Assembly (NCBI GenBank): GCA_031273445.1
Contig: JAISRV010000124.1
Span: 1 to 6,380, forward strand
DNA length: 6,380 bases
Direction: 5' to 3'
DNA from: Candidatus Adiutrix sp.
GTDB taxonomy: Bacteria > Desulfobacterota > Desulfarculia > Adiutricales > Adiutricaceae
Each line of letters starts with the position of its first letter. Position 1 is the stretch's first letter. Made by a program: the position numbers and the translations under genes. The notes under the pieces were generated by a model that saw nothing but the letters and a program-made list of their open reading frames with translations, did no database searches and was not told the DNA's origin. This document shows, piece after piece, positions 1 through 4,858 of this stretch.

Positions 1-103
1 CACGCATGATCATAAAAACGTCGCCCGTTGGCGTCTTCCTTCAGAAGTCAGCCGTCTTTTCGCCCTTGATGACCGCCGTCTTCCCCCTAGGCAGACCGAG
101 GCC
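1..103 (-). pseudogene. possible remnant of a phage-type nuclease gene, frameshifted
   Basis: Read on the minus strand, codons at 38-3 spell EDANGRRFYDHA and run off the left edge. The frame before it, ending GKTAVIKGEKTADF, stops at 41-43. The two frames overlap only between about 41 and 49, so one small indel there would join them into KTADF followed by LKEDANGRRFYDHA. The D-x-x-G-R-R-x-Y-D-H pattern reminds me of the end of phage-associated barnase/EndoU/colicin-like (PBECR) nuclease domains, but that is from memory. The upstream frame (to about 307) crosses palindromic repeats that translate as a repeated GLCFPALP, which argues against intact coding there. Decay of a real gene and chance are both possible. 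Confidence 0.22.
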
Positions 104-157
104 TTTCGTGCTATTAATAGCTTGACGGGTCGGCGGGGCAACAACGCTGGGGCCTGT

Positions 158-221
158 CGGGAGCGCCGGAAAACAAAGGCCGGCGCTTCTCGGAAGCGCC
201 GGGAAACAAAGACCGCGCTTC
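158..221. repeat. two tandem imperfect palindromic repeats (REP-like)
   Basis: Two units of about 32 bp follow one another, sharing the pattern cgg-(g/a)-agcgccgg-(a/g)-aaacaaag-(g/a)-ccg-cgcttc. Unit one folds on itself (agcgccgg 162-169 with ccggcgct 180-187). The junction forms a stronger stem: ccggcgcttc (180-189) pairs perfectly with gaagcgccgg (193-202) around a three-base loop. On the minus strand this stem is followed by a T-rich stretch (complement of 170-179), so it could end transcription from the right on that strand. However, the genes to the right run on the plus strand until 3488. A REP-like element is the other reading. Confidence 0.45.
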
Positions 222-346
222 ACAGCTTCACCAGGGGCCTCCCGAAAGAGCGAACCGCGCTCCGAAAGCCAGAAGCGGCGGGAGACTGAGGGCGATATAT
301 CAGGCAAGTAACCGGCCAGCCGCGACCATTCGCCCGGGCTCGCGGC

Positions 347-375
347 CAGAGACGGCGCACGCCTCTGTTTTTTTT
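347..375 (+). terminator. rho-independent terminator candidate
   Basis: A short stem, cagag (347-351) with ctctg (363-367), possibly extended by two inner pairs, is followed at once by eight T (368-375). A second GC-rich stem just before it pairs gccgcga (319-325) with tcgcggc (340-346). The layout fits the end of a plus-strand transcript from the left of the window and would insulate the next gene. The stem is short, so confidence is moderate. Confidence 0.45.
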
Positions 376-444
376 GACCTCAGGGGAGGGACATCGCGGC
401 GATCTGTTGAAAGAAAGAGAACTGTTTTAAAACTCTTTAAACAT

Positions 445-450
445 AAGGAG
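445..450 (+). promoter_or_regulatory. ribosome binding site AAGGAG
   Basis: A perfect AAGGAG lies six bases before the ATG at 457. It decides the start in favour of that ATG over the in-frame TTG at 451, which directly abuts the AAGGAG. No convincing -35/-10 pair is visible upstream: TTGAAA (407-412) has no good -10 at the right distance. A perfect 10-bp palindrome, gttttaaaac (424-433), precedes the site and could be an operator or simply part of an AT-rich leader. Confidence 0.75.
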
Positions 451-456
451 TTGTCA

Positions 457-1455
457 ATGAAGAAAATTACAGGACTTTTTTGTCTTATTTTATTTTGTAT
501 GATTAATACTAATGCTTATGCCAGCCAAACTCTTTGCGTGGCTGAGGAGATTGAGGGAGCTTTCTTGTTTTATGGCAGCAATAAAGGCCGATATGATTAT
601 TATGATTATGAACTTGATAAATCAACATTTATTTCTTTTGTTTGGGATATAGATAAGAACGGAAACCTTGATATAATATACCAAAACGATTATGTACAAA
701 GTTTATATATTGTTAACAGTAAAATGCTTACTACTACACGTGGCGATGATATAACGCTTTATTGCGATAGTGATTTTTTTAACATGAATGCGGTGAATGC
801 GGCCAGACAGTCGGCGGCCTCAAGTTCTCCGGAAACGGCCGTAACAGCGCCCGAAACGGCCGTAACAGCGCCAGACGCTTCTTCCGTAAAAAGAGCGCTG
901 GATAATATCAGAAGAAGAAATGAACAGCGCGATGCGCAAGCGCTGGCCGAACAGCGAAGAGAAGCCAATAATATCGACGCTTGGTTTATAATTAAAATTA
1001 TCATATTAATATGCATAATTTTAGCTATTTATTTTATTCCCTACTCTGTCGCCAAATCAAGACATCATAATGGCAAAACGGCCATACTGGTGGTTAATCT
1101 ATTGTTTGGCTGGTCTGTAATTATGTGGATTGTCTGCCTGGTTTGGGCCTGTAATGGTAATGTGAACAGAGAAGAAATCGCCAAACAAAAAGAAGAAACG
1201 GATAAAGCCGCCAAAGAGTTTAAAGAAGCCATGAACGGCTTAAGATTATCCAATCTTAAAAAAGATTGGGAATATAGCAAACTGTCTCAAGAAGAGAAAG
1301 ATATATATGACGCCAAAATTAAAGCTGAAGAAGAAGCTAAATTAGCTGAAGCTGAAAAAGAAGCAGCCGCACTATTAGCGAAAAAGAAATTAGAAGACGA
1401 GATTGAAGCCAAATTAAAAGAAGTTGAAGATTTGAAGAAGAAGTTGAATAAATGA
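457..1455 (+). CDS. envelope protein with superinfection-immunity-like (Imm_superinfect) membrane module and C-terminal coiled coil
   Basis: This 332-residue protein has four parts. Residues 1-22 are a signal peptide (MKK, hydrophobic core, likely cut after AYA). Residues 23-110 form an unrecognised tyrosine- and aspartate-rich domain with two cysteines (27, 103) that could form a disulfide. A linker carries two PETAVTA repeats (125-138). Two membrane helices (about 175-197 and 208-232) flank a positive loop, SVAKSRHHNGK. The stretch IYFIPYSVAKSRHHNGKT, then NLLFGWSVIMWIVCLVWA, matches the pattern I know for the superinfection immunity family (Pfam Imm_superinfect, phage T4 Imm), whose phage members block DNA entry of later phages. 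Residues 236-332 are a Lys/Glu/Ala coiled coil. The positive-inside rule puts the loop in the cytoplasm and both end domains in the periplasm. The gene is AT-rich against its GC-rich surroundings, apart from a GC-richer linker, suggesting transfer. An immunity function is inference; many bacterial proteins with this module are uncharacterised. Confidence 0.8.
   Translation: MKKITGLFCLILFCMINTNAYASQTLCVAEEIEGAFLFYGSNKGRYDYYDYELDKSTFISFVWDIDKNGNLDIIYQNDYVQSLYIVNSKMLTTTRGDDITLYCDSDFFNMNAVNAARQSAASSSPETAVTAPETAVTAPDASSVKRALDNIRRRNEQRDAQALAEQRREANNIDAWFIIKIIILICIILAIYFIPYSVAKSRHHNGKTAILVVNLLFGWSVIMWIVCLVWACNGNVNREEIAKQKEETDKAAKEFKEAMNGLRLSNLKKDWEYSKLSQEEKDIYDAKIKAEEEAKLAEAEKEAAALLAKKKLEDEIEAKLKEVEDLKKKLNK
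829..870 (+). repeat. 21-bp tandem repeat inside the gene, two copies
   Basis: Two in-frame copies of a 21-bp unit, differing at one base, encode PETAVTA twice in the linker between the periplasmic domain and the membrane segments. The surrounding linker DNA is GC-richer than the rest of the gene. In-frame units of this type can change in number and vary linker length without breaking the protein. Confidence 0.85.
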
Positions 1456-1511
1456 CTTTTTACTTCATAACTCGCGATTTAAGATTTCACGCTGATGAGA
1501 CCTCGGCTTAT
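1424..1511 (+). repeat. dispersed direct repeat, copy A (end of immunity-like gene plus following DNA)
   Basis: This stretch covers the last ten or so codons of the immunity-like gene, its stop, and about 55 bp beyond. It recurs in the same orientation at 4756-4845. Shared landmarks in order are tgaagaagaa(g/a)ttgaataaatga, acttcataactc, cgattta, gatttcacgctgatgag and gcttat. The copies differ by scattered substitutions and a small indel after the stop. Copy A leads into the CRISPR-like repeats; copy B does not. Confidence 0.8.
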
Positions 1512-1538
1512 GCTATTTATAATTACATCTATGACATC

Positions 1539-1646
1539 TATGAATGGAACCCTGAATTTAAAGGGATTGAAACTTCCCGTTGCGAGGGGAATTTGGAAAA
1601 TTCCGACCATATGAACAGAACCCTGAATTTAAAGGGATTGAAACTT
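1539..1646 (+). CRISPR. minimal CRISPR-like unit: two repeats, one spacer
   Basis: Two 37-bp repeats (1539-1575 and 1610-1646) match at 35 positions, differing only at tg versus ca near their left end. They frame one 34-bp spacer, a 71-bp period typical of CRISPR. The identical 29-bp core runs from gaaccctgaatttaaaggg through attgaaactt. Ending in ATTGAAAC is the known hallmark of many type I and III repeats, whose crRNAs carry that handle, so transcription would be on the plus strand. The core holds a ccct/aggg stem. Translated, the core gives NPEFKGIET, a string familiar from CRISPR arrays miscalled as proteins. The spacer contains a near-palindrome (ggaattt / aaattcc). No cas gene lies in the window. 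It could be an orphan array, the remnant of a longer one, or a chance duplication. Confidence 0.65.
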
Positions 1647-1784
1647 GGGAGAGCCGTTTCAACGCCGCCGCGCTGTGGGAGGCCGCCGTGTTTGGCCCTT
1701 CGCCCAAGGCCGCGCCTCGCCTCCCCGGAGAACTTCGCGCTTCGCCGCCAAGGGCCGGACAAACCAAAAAACGCCGGCCCCTGT

Positions 1785-1805
1785 AAGCGCCTTCGCCGCT
1801 TTTTT
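1785..1805 (+). terminator. weak terminator candidate
   Basis: The stem aagcg (1785-1789) with cgctt (1797-1801) has a seven-base loop and runs into more T. A six-A run about 20 bases earlier could pair with the T run, so the structure may work on both strands. It would end the transcript of the immunity-like gene and CRISPR-like unit. The stem is only five pairs. Confidence 0.35.
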
Positions 1806-1807
1806 GC

Positions 1808-1836
1808 TTGATTTCTTTGCGGCCTTTCGTTATGCT
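1808..1836 (+). promoter_or_regulatory. promoter candidate for the DUF2828 gene
   Basis: TTGATT (1808-1813) and TATGCT (1831-1836) are separated by exactly 17 bp, each matching the sigma-70 consensus at four of six bases. Transcription would start near 1843 and leave a leader of about 185 nt with two stem-loops before the gene. Placement just after the terminator candidate fits a new transcription unit. Confidence 0.33.
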
Positions 1837-1841
1837 TCTTC

Positions 1842-1907
1842 GTAAAGCACAGACAGCAAGCAAATAATCACCATTTTTAATGTGCTTTGTAAAAGCGCGT
1901 ACAGCAA
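1842..1907 (+). repeat. inverted and direct repeats in the DUF2828 leader
   Basis: A perfect 8-bp inverted repeat, aaagcaca (1844-1851) and tgtgcttt (1881-1888), has a 29-nt loop. Overlapping it, an imperfect direct repeat of about 18 bp occurs at 1842-1859 and 1889-1907, sharing gtaaa, gc, c and acagcaa. A regulator site or an RNA leader hairpin are both possible; the sequence does not decide. Confidence 0.4.
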
Positions 1908-1970
1908 TTTTTTATCGTGGCCCATCGGAGCCTTAATCCGAGCGCGCTTTGTTTAAACGAAAAGCGGCCT

Positions 1971-2003
1971 CCGCCGCCAGTCCCGGAGGAAACCCGGCGG
2001 CGG
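1971..2003 (+). promoter_or_regulatory. GC-rich stem-loop just before the DUF2828 start
   Basis: ccgccgcc (1971-1978) pairs perfectly with ggcggcgg (1996-2003) across a 17-nt loop that contains cggagg, a Shine-Dalgarno-like string. No T run follows, so it is not a terminator. It ends about ten bases before the purine-rich ribosome binding site and could affect translation. Confidence 0.35.
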
Positions 2004-2027
2004 AAAGCGCGGAAAGGGGGGATTTTC

Positions 2028-3488
2028 ATGTTGGAATCGCTGAAAAAAGAAGCGAACAAGACCTTTACGGAAAACCTGGCGGCCACGCACGCGACCACCT
2101 GTTCCGACTGCCTGGACCTGTTCGCCACGATCGGCGCGCTGCGTCAAGCGCCGGAGGGCGAAATCGAGAGCCGTTTCCTGCGCGCTTACGCTGAAAATCC
2201 CGACCTGGCCCTGAAAATCGCCTTCTTCGCCCGCGACGTGCGCGAGGGCCTGGGCGAACGGAGAGCCTTTCGCCTAATCCTGGCCTGGCTGGCCGAAAAT
2301 GAGCCGGGCGCCGCGAAGAAAAACATCCGCAACCTGCCGGAATACGGCCGTTTTGATGATCTGCTGGCTCTTCTCGGCACTAAATGCGAAAAAACCGCTC
2401 TCGACTACGCGGCGGAACAGATTGAAGCCGACCTCGCCTCAATGGCGGGCGGAGGCCCCGTCTCCCTCTTGGCCAAATGGCTGCCGTCGGTCAACGCCTC
2501 GAACAAAGAAACGGTCAGGCGGGCGAAAATCGTCGCCCGCGCCCTCGGGCTGAACGAGGCCGAATACCGCAAGAAGCTGTCGCGCCTGCGCGAATATCTC
2601 AGGATTCTGGAAAACAGCCTGCGCCGGCGGGATTATTCGTTCGATTACGAAAAACAGCCTTCCAAGGCGCTCTTCAAATACCGAAAGGCCTTTTTGCGCC
2701 GCGACGGCGAACGTTACCGCGCCTTCCTTGAGCGCGTCGCCGCGGGCGAGGCGACCCTTAAGGTCGGCGCCCTGACTCCTTACGACATCATCGCGCCTTT
2801 CTTCTCCCCGACTCAGGTCTCGGAGGAAGACCGCCAGGCGATCGACGCGACCTGGAAGGCTCAGGAGGATTTCACGAACGGAGAAAACGCCCTCGCCGTC
2901 ATCGACGGTTCCGGGTCCATGTACTTTGGCGCAAAACCCCTGCCGGCTTCAGTCGCCTTGTCGCTGGGCCTCTATTTCGCCGAACGGAACACCGGCGCCT
3001 TTCACGGCCATTTCATCACCTTCTCCCATAGGCCGCAACTGGTGGAGATCAAAGGCGCGGATATTTTCGAAAAAGTGTGCTACTGCCATGATTTCAACGA
3101 AGTCGCCAACACCAACATCCAGAAGGTCTTCGAACTCGTCCTGGACGCGGCGGCCAAAAACAGGGTCGAGCCGGGAGAATTGCCGAAGACGCTTTACTTC
3201 ATCTCCGATATGGAATTTGACGCCTGCACGGAAGACGCGACCAAGACCAACTTCGAATACGCCAGGGAACTTTTTGCGCGTAACGGTTATGCGCTGCCGA
3301 GAGTCGTGTTCTGGAACGTTTCGAGCCGCAACCGCCAACAGCCGGTGAGGCAAAACGAAGAAGGCGTCATGCTGGTTTCAGGCTGTACGCCGCGCCTGTT
3401 CTCCATGCTGACCAGCGGCGCCCTCACGCCTTACGCTTATATGATGGAAGTCCTCAGTTCGGAAAGATACGCGAAAATCGCGGCTTAA
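2028..3488 (+). CDS. DUF2828 family protein with von Willebrand A (MIDAS) domain
   Basis: This 486-residue protein matches the DUF2828 pattern throughout. The N-terminal half is helical, with FARDVREGLGERRAFRLIL, then YGRFDDLLALLG, then a block around SLLAKWLPSVNASN. The C-terminal half is a vWA fold with a complete metal site: D293-G-S295-G-S297-M, T362 in NTNIQ and D394 in FISDMEFD. Helical half plus vWA resembles TROVE/Ro60 ring proteins, which bind small structured RNAs and take part in RNA quality control; DUF2828 has no firmly established function that I know of. The ATG at 2028 is chosen because aaaggggggatttt precedes it and family similarity begins there; the frame stays open 37 codons further upstream, but that stretch is low-complexity. 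No signal peptide or membrane segment is seen, so it is cytoplasmic. It appears to be a single-gene unit with a long structured leader. Identification is firm, function is not. Confidence 0.88.
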   Translation: MLESLKKEANKTFTENLAATHATTCSDCLDLFATIGALRQAPEGEIESRFLRAYAENPDLALKIAFFARDVREGLGERRAFRLILAWLAENEPGAAKKNIRNLPEYGRFDDLLALLGTKCEKTALDYAAEQIEADLASMAGGGPVSLLAKWLPSVNASNKETVRRAKIVARALGLNEAEYRKKLSRLREYLRILENSLRRRDYSFDYEKQPSKALFKYRKAFLRRDGERYRAFLERVAAGEATLKVGALTPYDIIAPFFSPTQVSEEDRQAIDATWKAQEDFTNGENALAVIDGSGSMYFGAKPLPASVALSLGLYFAERNTGAFHGHFITFSHRPQLVEIKGADIFEKVCYCHDFNEVANTNIQKVFELVLDAAAKNRVEPGELPKTLYFISDMEFDACTEDATKTNFEYARELFARNGYALPRVVFWNVSSRNRQQPVRQNEEGVMLVSGCTPRLFSMLTSGALTPYAYMMEVLSSERYAKIAA

Positions 3489-3494
3489 AATACC

Positions 3495-3524
3495 CCAGGA
3501 AGGCCGCCCTCCTGGTCGGCCTTC
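3495..3524. terminator. hairpin between converging DUF2828 gene and amrS remnant
   Basis: gaaggccg (3499-3506) pairs perfectly with cggccttc (3517-3524) around a ten-base loop. A competing stem, ccagga (3495-3500) with tcctgg (3510-3515), uses part of the same sequence, so only one can form at a time. There is no strong T run on either side. It may be a bidirectional, factor-assisted end point for converging transcripts. Confidence 0.4.
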
Positions 3525-3876
3525 ACTGACCTAAGGGCGCGTTGCCCAGGTGGACGTGCTGAAGCCGCTCGGAAGCCAGGCTTTGGAAACGCTTCAGCAG
3601 CGCCATGTCCGTGGGCGGCGCGCCGTAGGCGTGAGCCGGGAAATAGCGGGAAATGTGCAGCGGCAACTTTGGCGAAACCGAGGCGGCCCAGGCGGTTAGG
3701 CTGACGAATTCTTCCTCCAGCGGCTCTCTGGCCGTCAGGCCGTTGGTCACCAAGCCATTGTCCGCGCCGGCCCTGGCGCCGCACTAGCCGCAGACGCCCG
3801 CCGCCAGGCGGCAGGCCCGGAAGCACAGCCCGCAGGGGAAGACGGGGCCGGCTTCAGCCCGGCCCTGTTCCTCGGC
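3523..3876 (-). pseudogene. decayed, internally deleted copy of the AmrS radical SAM gene
   Basis: This is a shortened second copy of the gene at 4859-5728, in the same orientation. Retained parts correspond to residues of about 9-49, 159-170 and 230-289 of the intact protein. Two blocks are missing. One corresponds to 177 bp, between ttcctc copies at 5039 and 5216 of the intact gene. The other corresponds to 327 bp, between accag copies at 5253 and 5580. Both losses are multiples of three. They remove the CxxxCxxC cluster and most of the barrel, so no radical SAM activity is possible. The intact gene's tyrosine 38 codon is TAG here (3784-3786), and one extra base near the 3' end shifts the last codons to LGQ before a new stop. 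The match ends at ctcggc (3876); beyond it the frame continues from a GTG at 3975 through unrelated sequence. Upstream of the in-frame TAG nothing useful could be made; a 76-residue frame downstream could in principle be translated. Confidence 0.9.
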
Positions 3877-4008
3877 AATAAAACCCACAGCCTGATTGCA
3901 GCAGATCATGTCCCTGGCCTGAACCGTCTTTCCGCGGCGATTCGGCGATTCCGTCAAACGCCCTCCTTCCTTCACGTCAAATTAAGTTTAGAAATTCAGC
4001 CGCGGCCG
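3877..4008. other. spacer between amrS remnant and toxin promoter
   Basis: No gene is recognised here. The minus strand carries an open frame from a GTG at 3975 that fuses to the amrS remnant and stops at its TAG; residues include ARDMICCNQAVGFI and match nothing I know. It marks where the duplicated segment was joined to other DNA. Composition moves from GC-rich to AT-rich around 3975. Confidence 0.5.
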
Positions 4009-4024
4009 TGCTATAATGTTCAGC
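3987..4024 (+). promoter_or_regulatory. extended -10 promoter of the toxin-antitoxin pair, with repeats for a possible operator
   Basis: A consensus TATAAT (4012-4017) is preceded by TGC (4009-4011), the extended -10 motif, which offsets a weak -35 (TTTAGA, 3987-3992, 19 bp away). The -10 is bracketed by the direct repeat ttcagc (3995-4000 and 4019-4024) and by tgct/agca (4009-4012, 4022-4025); a palindrome, gccgcggc, lies at 3999-4006. These are plausible sites for self-repression by the toxin-antitoxin complex. Transcription would start near 4024, leaving a leader of only about 20 nt. Confidence 0.6.
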
Positions 4025-4044
4025 ATGAAGGTTTGCGCCTAAAA

Positions 4045-4479
4045 ATGCGTGTTTATCTTGATAACTGTTGCTATAACCGTCCGTTCGACAAGCAGACTTC
4101 GCTTGTGGTCAGGCTTGAGACCGAGGCTAAACTTCGTGTACAGGAGTTAATACGTCTTGGCAAAATTGAACTGGTTTGGTCTTTCGTTCTTGACTACGAA
4201 AACTCGGAAAACCCTTTCCTCGAAAAACGTGAGAGCATAGCCTTCTGGAAACGTCTTGCGTTTTGCAATGTGAGAATGTCAGACGCAATCAAAGAGATGG
4301 CCTTTGAATACGCAAAACTAGGACTTCGGCAAAAAGACGCGGCGCACATTGCCTGTGCCGAATACTCAAAAGCGGACTATTTTCTGACAACCGACAAGAA
4401 AATTTTTAATAAACCTGTAACAGCGGTTGTGTTAATAAATCCAATTGATTTCATAAGGAGATTTTCCGATGACCAGTGA
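4045..4479 (+). CDS. PIN-domain ribonuclease, likely toxin of a type II toxin-antitoxin pair
   Basis: This 144-residue cytoplasmic protein has the acidic residues expected of a PIN-fold nuclease: D6 in VYLDNCCYNRPFD, a glutamate at 52 or 55 in DYENSENP, D98 in QKDAAHIACAEYSKAD and D117 in FLTTDKKIF. PIN toxins cut RNA using metal ions held by these residues. The opening YLDNCCYNRPFD is a recognisable signature of one bacterial PIN subfamily. The ATG is preferred over the in-frame TTG four codons earlier because the family begins M-(R/K)-V-Y-L-D. Its ribosome site is poor (aagg, 13 bases away). A five-codon frame, MKVCA (4025-4042), ends two bases before the start, so the toxin may be made by coupling. 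The gene overlaps the next by 11 bp, and its AT-richer composition suggests transfer. PIN identity is solid; the toxin role is inferred from the pairing. Confidence 0.88.
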   Translation: MRVYLDNCCYNRPFDKQTSLVVRLETEAKLRVQELIRLGKIELVWSFVLDYENSENPFLEKRESIAFWKRLAFCNVRMSDAIKEMAFEYAKLGLRQKDAAHIACAEYSKADYFLTTDKKIFNKPVTAVVLINPIDFIRRFSDDQ

Positions 4480-4672
4480 TACGGCATTGAAGCATGAGGG
4501 CATGAAAATTCTCCTTGAACGGCTCGGCGCTGTGGAGGCGGAACGCTTTATTGCGCTGATGAGGCGTGAACCGTTTGATTATACCGAATGGCAACGAAAT
4601 CTGTTCGGCGATATGCCGCTTGACGAATTTCTAAAAAAGGCCGACGAATACAGCAAGGCGACTGAGGCATAG
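4469..4672 (+). CDS. small antitoxin-like partner of the PIN protein
   Basis: This 67-residue acidic, helical protein has the core ALKHEGMKILLERLG, then VEAERFIALMRREPFDYTEWQ, NLFGDMPLDEF and KKADEY. I recognise this type (conserved EAERFI, REPFDYTxW) as a small protein found next to PIN genes of this subfamily, usually annotated hypothetical. It starts within the toxin gene, with a perfect AAGGAG (4455-4460) eight bases upstream, stronger than the toxin's own site. That would favour antitoxin excess. Toxin-first order is less usual for type II pairs. No classic DNA-binding fold is evident, so whether it represses the promoter is open. A short stem, gaggc/gcctc, surrounds the stop codon. The antitoxin role is inferred from size, overlap and partner. 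Confidence 0.78.
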   Translation: MTSDTALKHEGMKILLERLGAVEAERFIALMRREPFDYTEWQRNLFGDMPLDEFLKKADEYSKATEA

Positions 4673-4755
4673 CGGCCTCCTTAATAGCGCATGACCATCA
4701 AGTCTGTCTGAATAAGGGCTTGTGGAATGCCGCCGACAAAAGCCGCGAATCAAAA
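4673..4755. other. short spacer after the toxin-antitoxin pair
   Basis: No gene, RNA or clear terminator is seen. It separates the antitoxin gene from the duplicated immunity-gene tail and is of mixed composition. Confidence 0.5.
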
Positions 4756-4845
4756 TAGAGGATATGAAGAAGAAATTGAATAAATGAAAACTTCTACTTC
4801 ATAACTCACGATTTATGATTTCACGCTGATGAGGCTTTAGCTTAT
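4756..4845 (+). repeat. dispersed direct repeat, copy B (orphan tail of an immunity-like gene)
   Basis: This is a same-orientation copy of 1424-1511. The first part encodes I-E-D-M-K-K-K-L-N-K-stop, against V-E-D-L-K-K-K-L-N-K-stop in the intact gene, and the DNA after the stop is also shared. No coding remains upstream, so it is a fragment rather than a gene. It ends about 14 bp before the stop codon of the radical SAM gene. The palindrome aaggcctt lies in between. Confidence 0.78.
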
Positions 4846-4858
4846 ACGGAAGGCCTTT

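Larger units (their letters stand above)
1647..2027. other. GC-rich gene-free spacer between CRISPR-like unit and DUF2828 gene
   Basis: Composition switches sharply from AT-rich to GC-rich just after the second repeat. The first part (to about 1780) shows no gene I trust on either strand; the open frames there have arginine/alanine/proline-rich translations typical of GC-rich non-coding DNA. The second part holds the terminator, promoter and leader structures listed separately. I looked for a tRNA-like Y RNA next to the Ro60-like gene and saw no T-arm motif. Confidence 0.6.

Noticed and set aside
41..307. Minus-strand frame of 88 codons as an intact gene
   Set aside because: Its GLCFPALP repeat comes from palindromic DNA repeats and it has no ribosome site or known family. 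Only its last part is kept, as a possible frameshifted remnant.
424..433. Perfect palindrome gttttaaaac as an operator
   Set aside because: Palindromes of this kind are common in AT-rich leaders, there is no second site and no clear promoter to control; mentioned only in the ribosome-site entry.
1582..1609. Near-palindrome inside the CRISPR-like spacer as a regulator site
   Set aside because: The arms are short and imperfect and lie wholly inside the spacer, so they more likely belong to whatever the spacer was copied from.
1452..1811. Plus-strand frame of 119 codons whose ATG overlaps the stop of the immunity-like gene
   Set aside because: It reads straight through both CRISPR-like repeats (NPEFKGIET is the repeat translated) and then GC-rich non-coding DNA. 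The matching DNA at 4784 stops after six codons, and no ribosome site stands out.
1647..2027. Y RNA (tRNA-like partner of Ro60-type proteins)
   Set aside because: No GGTTCGA-like T-arm or paired long stem was found on either strand by eye. A covariance-model search would be decisive.
3523..3753. A new 76-residue miniprotein encoded by the amrS remnant
   Set aside because: It is just the C-terminal leftovers of the radical SAM protein joined across deletions, with a shifted tail; nothing suggests a start signal or selection.
4664..4679. Terminator at the end of the antitoxin gene
   Set aside because: The five-pair gaggc/gcctc stem overlaps the stop codon and is not followed by a T run.
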